This document shows, in pieces, positions 37,548 through 49,500 of a DNA stretch of 64,000 nt; the stretch's first letter is position 1, and the number at the start of each line of letters is the position of its first letter. Origin of the DNA: Linanthus parryae (Eukaryota; Streptophyta; Magnoliopsida; Ericales; Polemoniaceae). The translations under genes were made by a program, and so were the position numbers. The notes below the pieces were generated by a model, which was given only the letters and a program-made list of their open reading frames with translations, ran no database searches and was not told where the DNA came from. The DNA lies in NCBI GenBank assembly GCA_023055425.1, contig JALGPY010000009.1, positions 34,267,275 through 34,331,274 on the forward strand. Direction: 5' to 3'.

Positions 37548-40500
37548 TCAACAAGGTCGAAGAATCACATGCTGCATGAGAATACGAGGATAGATTCAGT
37601 TCACAAGACAAAGAACGCTGATCAACCATTCAGATAGTTTGTGAAGCTTCAGGAGAGTTACATTATGGTTTTCTCAAAAAAAAAAAAAAAAAAAAAAAAA
37701 ATGAAGCAAATCGAAATTTGAAATTTCAGGCATCAATAGAGCCATTTACCTTGATCTGAGTTCTGTTATATGTGTAAGTGATGTGCACTAATCCGTCGCT
37801 AGATTGGATAACAGCTGGATAAGAAAACTCCATCCCAACGGTGTCCTCTAATGTCAAAACATCATGCCATGAATCTCCATCATCACTCGAGAGAGCTACT
37901 TTGAGAGTTCCCCTAGAAAACGTATTATAAGCAAGCACAAGACGACCATCTACTAACTTCACCCCATCAATACCTAAAGGAACAGAAATTGGTACATCAG
38001 CAAGCAGCTACAAGAGTAAGGAAGGAAAAGGAGATAAAAAGCTACAAGAATGCAATAAATTTGTCGTATTTGTTTGCAATAAGAGGCACCCGAATAATTG
38101 TGACGTAGTAGGTGATATCTAAAAATATAAAGGATATAGAAAACTATAAATTGACAATCGGGAGGGGAGACGGAAATGTAATTGTTTCTTTTGGAATTGC
38201 AGAAGACAATCAAGAAACAGAACAAAAAACGCGAGAAAAACAAGTAAACTTCTAACCATTTGAGTAACTTGCGATCCGAACCTGAGTTTGGATTTGGAAG
38301 TTGAGTAGGTTTTGCGAAAGTCCAGCTGTAGCCACCATCTTGGGATTCTGACATGTAAACTCTACCAAGGCCATCAAACGATCTTAATAGAACACGCAAG
38401 GTACCCTTTGAGGTCCGGTATGGAACTGGTTGAATCACACTGAGAGGGTTATTCTCGACATATATTGGTCCATATTTCTTCCACGATTTACCAGAATCTG
38501 CAGTCATCTGTTGGCTTACTGTTTTTAGATTCTTAATAGCGCATAACAAAAGCTAAACATAGATGGGAATTCTTTAACAACCTCAATCCACGAGCCCCAA
38601 GAGTTCCAGCTTTCTACTGAAGATCCGCACAGCAAGATCCCATTCTCAAGTAAAATAGGCTGAGGATAGTAGCAGCAGAACATATAATAATGTGATTTTG
38701 CAAGTACCAAGTTACAAACTCGAGAACAAATGTGAACAAATTATAAGTGTGAATGTAGGTTTACCTTGTTCTTGATTGGTCCTAAAATACCAGGAGGAAG
38801 TTGTTCTCTTTCCATCCAAGTAATACCCTTATTAGATGATCGCTTCATGCATCCACTCCAACTGAAAGTCAGTTATAATAACTGATAAGCACTACTTATT
38901 TAAGTAGCAATAACAAAATCTAAATGCACTCAATTTCGTTCGAAATTCGCCAGCATGCCAGGATCGTGATGATTTCATGATGAATTTGAAATTATTGATC
39001 AAGTTTATTATAATGTGGCAAAAAAGAGGATTACCGCCGGTAAGTTCCTTTTTTTCTTGGAATGAGGACTTCATATTTTGTCAGGTGATCATTACAAACA
39101 GAAACAAAGATGAAAAGTTAATGGTGCATGAAACAGCAAGGATGATATCCCAAACTGTGGTAACCTGACCGATAATGGGAAGCTATAACTAGGACCTTTT
39201 GTGCAAGCCAAACGTGAAAATAACAGACCAGTTAAGGGAAGTTGAAACACATATCTATGGATACTGTGGTGGTTGGAACTGCTGGGCGTAAAGTGTCACG
39301 GGTGCCTGTTATGCTAGTCAAACCCGTGCGGCACTTCGTAAATCCTCTCTATCATTCTTTGAAGTTAGCATGCCAACCAAGGTTACCTGGATCGCGGATC
39401 GCCCCGGAACGGGATCGCGATACCCTATGGAATTCGGTTCGCTAAGGGTAGGCTTCTCCGGATCGTTCGTGCGGAACGAAATTCGCTACGCCGGATCGCG
39501 GAACGCGATCTCGGATCGATTTCCGTCCCTATAATTATCTATTTTACATAATATACTAAACAAATGATATACTTCTCTTCTTAAAGTAAAAATTGAGTAT
39601 ATAAAATATGTTATGTCATTTTATTTGATTTCTTAGTGGGGTCTATCCGATCTGATACACAAAAGAATTGACCATATTGTTGAGGAGGTGCCTTGAATTT
39701 GTTGAATTAGTCAAAGGCCGTGGAATAATGAAGTAGCAATTGTTAGGAATTGTTTCCATATCAAAGATGGAAACTTTTGTGCTGCAAGTTTGTTTCCAAT
39801 TTGATTTTGGAAACCTTTGGCCTGTGGGTTTCCTCTAGGGTACTATAAAGAAGCTAGTAGTCTCTCTACTAGGTATGCAATACATTCTTGTAATTGTTCC
39901 TCTTAAGTGAATAAAGAGTGCTTTTCCGCCGTGGAGGTAGTTAGCAAATATTTTGCTAGCGAACCACGTAAAATACTCGTGTTCTTCTTTTATTCGTTCT
40001 TTGTTCGTGAGGTGGTTTGACATAACAAACTGGTATCAGAGCCAAGGTTGACGGTGTTTCAAGATCAAGATCAAGGCAGAGCAAAGCTAGGGTTTCACAA
40101 CTTGGTGAAATCAAAGCTAGGGTTTTGCGATCTAGGTGGAGCACGCGACTAGAGTTCAAGATCCACCAAGAACGATGTCCGGATCGATGTTGAAGATCGA
40201 CAGGTTCACAGGAGGGAACAGCTTCAGTCTGTGGAAGATAAAGATGGAGGCTTTGCTCAAATCGCAAGGCTTGTGGGCACCTTTGACCGCGGACAAGGGA
40301 GGCATAAATGTTGCATCAGCGGAGTTCAAGGCAATGGAGGAGAAGGCACACGCAACGATTATGTTGTGCTTATCGGATGACGTGATCATCGAGATCGCAG
40401 ATCAGAAGGAAGCAGCGAAGCTCTGGCTCAAGTTGGAGAGTCTCTACATGACGAAGAGTCTCACTAGCAAGTTGATGCTAAAGCAAAGGGTCTTCACCCT

Positions 40501-43500
40501 GCGGATGCTCGAAGGTACGGCTCTCAAGGACCATCTTGATCAATTGAACACATTTCTGTTAGATTTGCGTAATATTGGCGAGAAGGTGGAGGATGAGGAT
40601 GCTGCACTTTTGTTATTGATCTCGTTACCTCCATCATATGAGAACTTCGTGCAGTCGTTCATTGTGAACAAGGACGACTTATCCCTAGAGGAGGTGAGAT
40701 CGGCACTCCATGCTAGGGAACTGCGCCATAAGGGTGCAGGCACAGGTATAGAGAACCATGCTTCCGGACTGATGGCAACGGGGGGAAGCAAGAAGGGTAA
40801 GAAGAACAAGAAGAAGCAGTTCTCAGGTTCTAAGTTACCCAAGGATGTTTGTGCCTTTTGCAAGGAAAAGGGGCACTGGAAGAGAGATTGCCCGAAACGA
40901 GGTCAACAGGGGCAGAATGGATCCGCAGCCGTAGCAGAACAAGGTAACTCGTCTGAGGATGATTACGTTCTAATGACGGATGTTGTCACGCACTCTCAGG
41001 ATGCGTGGGTCCTTGATTCCGGAGCTTCCTATCATATTTGCTCTAACAGGGAGCTATTCTCGAAGTACAACCAAACGGATGGAGGGTTTGTGATGCAGAA
41101 CCTGCAACTGAAACGAAAAACACACTCCAAGATAACAAACCCAATCTCTCAACAGAGGGGGAATTCTCAGCTTTTATTCATAAAATTCAGAAGTGATTAC
41201 AAAATGAAAGAGCCTAGCTTTTTATAGGGAAAAGCATAGACTAAATAAGGAAAAGCATTAAAGAAAATGGACCTAATTAACTCACTTATTAAGGAAATAA
41301 AAATCAATCAAGTACTAATTTGCCAATTTGCTGAGAATTTCAATTATTTGCTCCATCTGCTTATTTCTTCCTCCTTTCATACCAAAAATGAATATCCGGT
41401 TTCTTTTTTTGTTTCTGATTTCCATCATTCTCTCCCGCCTGAAAAGAACTCTTCTCCGAAGAGTGGTAATGATGCAAGAACTGTGGATCGATATTGCGAA
41501 ATTCATCCTCAGTAATCCAAGTAGCGTCGATTTCAGGGCGGTTAGCCCACTTGACAAGGTACCTACGGATAGTACCACCATGGGTGAGAACATCCTGGTC
41601 GTCAAGTACCTCTGAAATTACGTCGGTCTTGGAAGAGGGGAGTGGTGGAGCCTTTGGGGCATGCGTTGTTGGGCTAGAAGAGGACCCTTGTAGAGGAAGC
41701 GGTGGTTGAAATGTACCATGATAGGGGAACAAATCCTCCACATTGAATATTGGGCTAATCGCCATTTCGGGAGGTAAGTCTAATAGGTAAGCATTAGGAC
41801 CTAACTTCCGAAGAATGCGATGAGGCCCAATGGCACGCGCATGAAGCTTCTTAAAAGAGTTCTTGGGATACCTCTCAGGACGCACACGTACCATCACATA
41901 ATCTCCTTCTTGAAAGTCCATCTTACGGCGGTGCGCGTTTGCTGCAAGACGATAATCTTCATTACTGAGCGAGATCTTCCTCCTAATCTCGGCATGAAGT
42001 TTATGGATGTGTTCAGCAAAAGATTCAGCCGGTTCGGATGATCGAGCATCGACGGGTAACTTAACAAGATCAATCGGTTGGCGAGGGGCAACTCCGTGAA
42101 CAATCTCGAAAGGGCTCTTGCCAGTTGACCGATTGACAGAGTTGTTGTAAGCAAACTCAGCAGTGGGGAGAACCAAGTCCCAGAGTCCTGGTTTGTCTTT
42201 AACAATGCACCGCAGTAAGTCTCCCAAGCTGCGGTTAACAACTTCAGTTTGACCGTCCGTTTGTGGATGAAAGGCAGATGAAAATTTTAGTTGAGTCCCA
42301 AACAACTTCCATAGTGTCCGCCAAAAATAACTCACAAACTTAACATCCCGATCGGAGACAATGGATGTAGGCAATCCATGGAGACGCACGATCTCTCGAA
42401 AGAACAATTTTGCAACATGAGAAGCATCTGCTGTCTTGTTGCAAGGAATGAAATGCGCCATCTTAGAGAATCTATCCACCACGACCATGATAGAGTCATG
42501 TGCTCGCACAGTCTTTGGTAGACCAAGAACGAAATCCATACTAAGATCTTTCCAAGGTTCATGGGGAACAGGCAATGGGGTGTACAATCCCGTGTTCTTC
42601 TTCTTTGCTTTAGACACTTGACATGTGCGGCATTGCGATACGATTCGAGCAACGTCTCTTTTCAATGAAGGCCAATAAAATCTATCTTCAACAAGAGCAA
42701 CAGTTTTGTCGCGTCCAAAGTGTCCAGCAAGTCCTCCTGCATGTAACTCCCAAATAAGAAAGTCTCTCATTGAGGTGCGAGGAATGCAGAGTTTGGAACC
42801 CTTAAAGAGGTAATCATCTCGAATAACAAAATCAAGATGATCGCGACGATCTCCACCTTTGACATCACGATAGATAATACTAAAGTCAACACAAGTGTCA
42901 TACTCTTCTTTCAGCCTATCAAAGCCGACAACATGAACACTCATGGCTTGAAGCACCGTAATAACACGACTTAGAGCATCCGCAACTTTATTCTCAACGC
43001 CAGCACGATGCTTGAGGACGAAAGTGTACTCTTGAAGATATTCCACCCATTTGGCATGCCTTGAGTTTAAGTTCCTTTGAGAATGTAGGTAGCGCAAAGC
43101 TTGGTGATCCGAATACAGGACAAACTCTTGAGACAACAAATAATACCTCCAATAGCGTAGCGCTTGCACGACAGCATAAAACTCCTTGTCATAGGTGGAA
43201 TACTTCAGTTTTGCTCCATTAAGTTTCTCACTAAAGAATGCAACGGGATGACCTTCTTGACTTAGTACCCCTCCAATGCCTACTCCTGAAGCATCACATG
43301 AGACTTCAAAAACTTTAGAAAAGTTTGGATGTCTCAAAACAGGAGCCTTTGTCATTTTGTCCTTGATTTCCTCGAAGGCCTTGGAAGCTGAATGTGTCCA
43401 CTTGAACTCGCCATGTTTCATGCAATCAGTGATAGGCGATGCAATGGAACTAAACCCCTTAATGAATCTTCGGTAAAACGTGGCCAAACCATGAAAGCTT

Positions 43501-46500
43501 CGAACTTCTGAGATGGTCTTGGGCATCGGCCAGTCCTTAATGGCTTTCACTTTAGAAGGATCAACTGCTATTCCCTCCGAAGAAACAATGAACCCGAGGA
43601 ATAGAACTTGATTTTGTAGGAAAGAACACTTCTTCAAGTTAAGAAAAAGCTTTTCTTCTCGAAGTGCTAAGAGAACTAGCCGAATGTGCTCCATGTGATC
43701 ATCCTTTGATTTGCTAAAAATCAAGATGTCGTCAAAATACACAACTAGAAACTTACCCAGGAAAGGGCGAAGAACTTGAGTCATGACTCTCATGAAAGTA
43801 CTTGGAGCGTTGGATAAGCCAAAAGGCATTACCAACCATTCATATAAGCCATCTTGCGTCTTGAATGCAGTTTTCCATTCGTCGCCAAGTCGAATGCGGA
43901 TTTGGTGATAGCCACTCCTTAAATCCAACTTAGAAAACCATTTTGCGCCAGCCATCTGATCAAGCATATCATCAAGTCTCGGAATAGGGAACCGATACTT
44001 GACAGTAATTTTGTTGATGGCACGACTATCAATGCACATTCTCCAACTTCCATCCTTCTTAGGTGTTAGTAAGGCCGGGACAGCGCAAGGGCTAAGACTT
44101 TCACGTATAAATCCTTTCTGCAGCAGCTCTTCCACCTGGCGATTCAATTCAGCACGTTCTTTGGGATTCATTCGATAATAAGGTAGATTTGGCAGCTGAG
44201 AGCCTGGAGCAAGATCGATGGCATGTTGGATATCCCTCATTGGTGGAAGCTCTTTCGGCAGTTCTTCTGGTGCAACATCCTGAAATTCATCCATCAATTG
44301 TCTAATTTCAGGAGAAAGTGGAATAACTTGCTCACTTCCTACAGCGAGAATGCTTTTCGCCACTAAGGCTAACATTAGTCCAGTCTCGTTGCTCTCCTTC
44401 TCAAACTCTGTTTTTGTGAGGACATGAAGTCTCTGTTTTTGAGGTTTCTTTAGCTCAACCTTCTCCTTCTCAGATGGTGTCGCGGGGTAAAGCTTTATGG
44501 TCTTGCCCCCGTGCTTGAAGACATAAGTATTTTCTCGACCATAGTTGATCACAGCTTTGTCATAGAGCCAAGGACGTCCCAGCAAAACATGGGCTACATC
44601 CATAGGAAGAACATCACACCATATTTTGTCAGAATAATCACCCATTTGAATAGGCACTTTGCATCTTTCTTTCACAGGCAAGGAAGTGTTGTCTACCCAG
44701 GCAACTCGAAATGGTGTAGGGTGTGGCTCGGCTTCTAGTTTTAGCTTTGTGACAGCAGATTTGGACACGACATTCATAGTACTTCCCCCATCAATGACAA
44801 TTTTACAAACTTTATCTCCACACTTCACAAATGTGTGGAAGATGCTGGTTCGCTTCCATTCATCGTCTTTAAATGGGACTGAGAAGATGCACCTCATGAT
44901 GTTGATGTAGTTTTTATCTCCTGTAAATTCTTCTCCATCTTCAGAATCTTCTGGCTCCTCCAACGGCTTCACTTCCTGGTCAACATGCTCCTGAGGGAAT
45001 TCTTCATATTCATGGCTTATAATCAAGTTACGTTGGGGACATCGAGCTGCTATGTGACCCTTTTCATGACAATTATGGCACACTATTGCTGGGTTGACAG
45101 ATCGTGAATTGCCGAAAGATGACCCAGTTCCACTATTAGAAGTGAATCTAGGGTTTGTACTACCCTTAGATGCAACTGAAGTGGTTTGTCCCGATGTCGT
45201 ACCTTCAGGCTTGTTGAAGGGAGTTGCCCTACCGTGTTGAAACTCCTTGACTTGGGAACTCCAACGCTTTTGGGCAGCGGGTTTCTTGTAAGTCTCAATT
45301 TCTAGCGCTTTCTGGTAAGCGTCTTCAATTGAGTCAGGAGAGTACAAGTTGACCTTTCGCTTGATTTCTGGGCGCAAACCGTTGACGAATTTTGTCATTG
45401 TCAACAGTGGGTCTTCTCGAATTCGACACCTCAAACGCAAGTCTTCAAATTTTCCCATGTACTCCGTTACACTAGAAAGTGTTTGTTTCAAGTTTGTCCA
45501 TTGGTCCAAAAGTTGTCTCTTGTGATGTCTCGGAAGATATTTTGACTCAAGCTTGTACTTCATCTCATCCCAATAAGTTATTGGCTCTTGACCATGTCGC
45601 TCTAAGTCAGCTTGTACATCTTGCCAAAATCGCTTGGCAGCTCCAACTAATTTCACTCTTGCGAAGCGAACTCGGCGAGTATCCGACATATCATGCCAAT
45701 CAAAGTAATCTTCCATAGCTGCTAGCCAGTCAAGAAAGGCATTGGGATCTAGTCTGCCATCGAATTCGGGAGCTTCTACGCGAGCCTTCTTCGTAATGTC
45801 GTCATCCCTTGTTTCTTCATGCCTATACCTTCCTTGGCGATATCTATCTGGTGAACGATATAGTCGTCTCTCTTGAAAGCGTCCTTGTGTTCGAGTAGTC
45901 CTTCGGTACTCGTCTTCATCTTCATCTTCAAAATCCTCTTCAAGTCTATACCTTCCTTGTCGGTGTCTTACTGGAGATGTATAGGGCCTTCGTTCTTGAT
46001 ATCGACCTTGTTGTCGAATTGGCCTTCGATTCTCAACCTCGTCTTCATACTCAAACTCTTCAGGGGCACCTTCATTTCGTCGCCTTGGTAGACGATCTTC
46101 AAAGCGATTAATGTTAGAAGTCCTTCCTTCCAAGTCTTGGACACGCGCTCCCTTTGCGCCATCATGAAGATGTTGTACTCTGTCTCTTGCTTCTTATTCT
46201 TTAATTTCTCTCCTTCTACAACTTCTCTGGTTCGTCCTCTGCTGCGTCGTTGATTGTTCTTCCTGACCAGATCTGGTGACCGGTAGTAACAGTTTTGATT
46301 GAGTCTCTTCTCGGCAGCGTTGAATGGCTAATTTTTTTTGGTGGCAGTAAGGCGATGATGGCTGCGCAGCAGCGGTAGTAGTGGCAGCGACGCAGTGGCA
46401 ATGGCAGTGACGCAGTGGGAATGGTGGCGGGGCTGCAACGAAGCGGCGGAAGACGGTGGCTGGTCGGAAGTTTGGCTCTGATACCAATTGATGCAGAACC

Positions 46501-49500
46501 TGCAACTGAAACGAAAAACACACTCCAAGATAACAAACCCAATCTCTCAACAGAGGGGGAATTCTCAGCTTTTATTCATAAAATTCAGAAGTGATTACAA
46601 AATGAAAGAGCCTAGCTTTTTATAGGGAAAAGCATAGACTAAATAAGGAAAAGCATTAAAGAAAATGGACCTAATTAACTCACTTATTAAGGAAATAAAA
46701 ATCAATCAAGTACTAATTTGCCAATTTGCTGAGAATTTCAATTATTTGCTCCATCTGCTTATTTCTTCCTCCTTTCATACCAAAAATGAATATCCGGTTT
46801 CTTTTTTTGTTTCTGATTTCCATCAGTTTGTCTACATGGCAAACGGAGCCGTCTGTAAGGTGATTGGGAGCGGCTCAGTTAGATTGAAGACGAATGAAGG
46901 GAAGTTATGTACTTTAGAGCAAGTCAGGCATGTACCACATATTAAGAAGAATCTGATCTCCTTGAGTCTACTCGACAGCAAGGGATACAGTTTCAAAGGT
47001 GAAGGTGGAGATCTACAAGTCTACAAGGGTTCTAAGGTGATACTCAAGGGAGTCAAGAGCGGGACTTTGTACATGTTGCAAGGTTCGACGATCACAGGTT
47101 CTGCTGGAGTTGTCTCAGCCGAGATTAAGGAAGCTGATCTAACCAAGCTGTGGCATATGAGGCTCGGTCATATGAGTGAACGTGGAATGCAGGAACTTCA
47201 CAAGAAGGGGTATCTCACCGGGCATGCGCCCAAGAGCCTAGGGTTTTTTGAGCACTGCGTGTATGGGAAGCTACAGCGTAGCAAGTTCCCTAAGGCGGTT
47301 CATAGAACGAAAGGTACTCTTGATTATATCCATTCGGATTGCTGGGGTCAATCTCGAGTCGAGGCGATTGGCGGGTATAGGTATTTTCTGAGCATCATAG
47401 ACGATTACTCCGGGATGACTTGGATATTCGTGATGAAGCACAAGAGTGAAGCCTTCGCAAGATTCAAGGAGTGGAAGACACTAGTAGAGAATCAGGTGGG
47501 AAAGAAGGTCAAGAGGCTGCGCACGGACAATGGCTTAGAGTTCTGTTCATCAGAGTTTGATGAATTCTGCAAGGATCAGGAAATAGCACGCCATCGCACC
47601 ATTCGGCACACACCGCAGCAGAACAGTGTAGCCGAGAGAATGAATCAGACACTTTTAGCGAAAGCAAGGTGCATGCTTTCGAATGCAGGTCTTTCTAGAG
47701 GTTTCTGGGGAGAGGCAGTTTCCATGGCATGCTATCTCATAAATCGGAGCCCGCACACAGGTATAGGATGCAAGATTCCTATGAAAGTCTGGTCCGGTAA
47801 TGCAGTGGATTACTCGAATTTGAGAGTTATTGGTTATGTTGCTTATTATCACGTTGATGATGGCAAACTAGAACCACGAACTAAGAAGGGAGTATTCATG
47901 GGTTTCGGAACAGGTGTGAATGGATACAAGATATGGGCAGACAACAAGATTATACTTAGCAGAAGTGTAGTCTTTGATGAGACTCATATGTTGAAGAACT
48001 CCGTGGAGGTGGAGCTTGGAGGTGCAAAGAAGAAGGTGGAGGGAGAGTCGGATCCTACTGATCCTAAGGATTCCGAAATCCCTACACCGCCGCCAGAAGC
48101 AGAAGAGGAAGAAGCAGAAGAGTCTGATAGTGAGAATGCGTCTACACCAGAGGAACCGGTTCATCAAAGTATTGCTGAAGGAAGACCAAGGAGAGTCATA
48201 AAGCCTCCAGCGAGATACAGAGATGACGGTATGGTGGGATATGCATTACAGGTAGCGGAAGAGGTAGAGGACGAGCCATCCTCCTACAAGGCCGCTATAT
48301 CTAGGTCTGAGTCAGCACAATGGATTCCCGCGATGGGAGAAGAGATGGAGTCTCTTAGCAAGAACTCGACTTGGGAGCTTGTTAAATTGCCAGCGGGAAG
48401 GAAGATAGTCAGCTGCAAGTGGGTTTTCAGAAGAAAGGAAGGAACTACATCTGGAGAGGGCGTCAAGTATAAGGCAAGGCTAGTTGCAAGAGGGTTCAGT
48501 CAGAAAAAGGGAGTTGACTACAACGAGATCTTCTCACCGGTGGTCAGACATACTTCTATCCGGGTGTTACTAGGTTTAGTGGCACACCACGACCTAGAGC
48601 TTGAGCAATTGGATGTCAAGACAGCTTTCCTGCACGGAGAGTTGGAGGAGGAAATATACATTAGCCAACCGGAGGGGTTCCAAGTTCCCCGAAGAGAGAA
48701 CTACGTGTGCAAGCTGAAGAGATCTCTCTACGGACTTAAGCAGTCGCCGAGGCAATGGTACAAGAGGTTTGACAGCTTCATGTTGAAGATTGGTTACCAC
48801 AAGTGCGAGTATGATTGCTGCGTGTATCACAAAGAGTTGCATAGTGGATCACGTATTTACCTAGTTCTATATGTGGATGATATTTTGATTGCAACTCAAA
48901 ATATCAAGGACATTAGAGAACTGAAGATGTCCCTTAGTGCGGAATTCGAGATGAAGGATCTGGGAGCTGCTCGGAAGATATTGGGAGTTGAGATCTATAG
49001 AGATAGGAAGAAGAAGAAGCTTTTCTTATCACAGCAGGGATACATCAAGAAGATCTTGGCAAGATTCGGGATGTTATCAGCTAAAGCTATAGATACTCCT
49101 ATGGCAACTAACAGCAAGCTAGGAATGTACACCGTTCAGACTGAGAAGGAGGAGTACATGTCCAAGGTTCCATATGCTAGCGCAGTTGGAAGTCTCATCA
49201 TGTATGCTATGGTCTGTACTCGACCAGACATAGCATTCGCTGTTAGTGTGGTTAGTCGTTTCATGGCTCATCCGGGTAGGGACCACTATCAGGCGGTGAA
49301 GCGCATATTCTGGTACCTTAAGGGTACGTCAGACATTGGCCTATGCTATGGGGCTAGTGAATACATCTTGGTAGCTGGTTTCTCGGATGCGGACTATGCA
49401 GGGGATATTGACAGTAGAAGATCAATGACAGGCTATGTATCTGCTCTGGGAGCATCTGTTGTGAGTTGGAAGGCAACGCTACAGCCGACGGTGACTTTGT

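Larger units (their letters stand above)
41091..46825 (-). mobile_element. Complete Ty3/gypsy chromovirus, apparently very recent
   Basis: Two 337-bp LTRs (41091-41427 and 46489-46825) appear identical by eye. Flanks are exact GTTTG duplications (41086-41090, 46826-46830). The minus strand has primer site TGGTATCAGAGCC (46486-46474) and polypurine tract AGGCGGGAGAGAA (41440-41428), and one uninterrupted gag-pol frame between. Total 5735 bp. It sits in the protease-proximal part of the copia gag-pol. Confidence 0.95.

Noticed and set aside
41894..42652. Secondary frames overlapping the chromovirus gag-pol
   Set aside because: Shadows of the intact 1590-codon frame in other reading frames.
46665..46825. 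An apparent N-terminal extension of the downstream copia frame starting in the chromovirus LTR
   Set aside because: The same 160 bp are LTR sequence repeated at 41267-41427. The frame extends upstream only because the LTR happens to be open.
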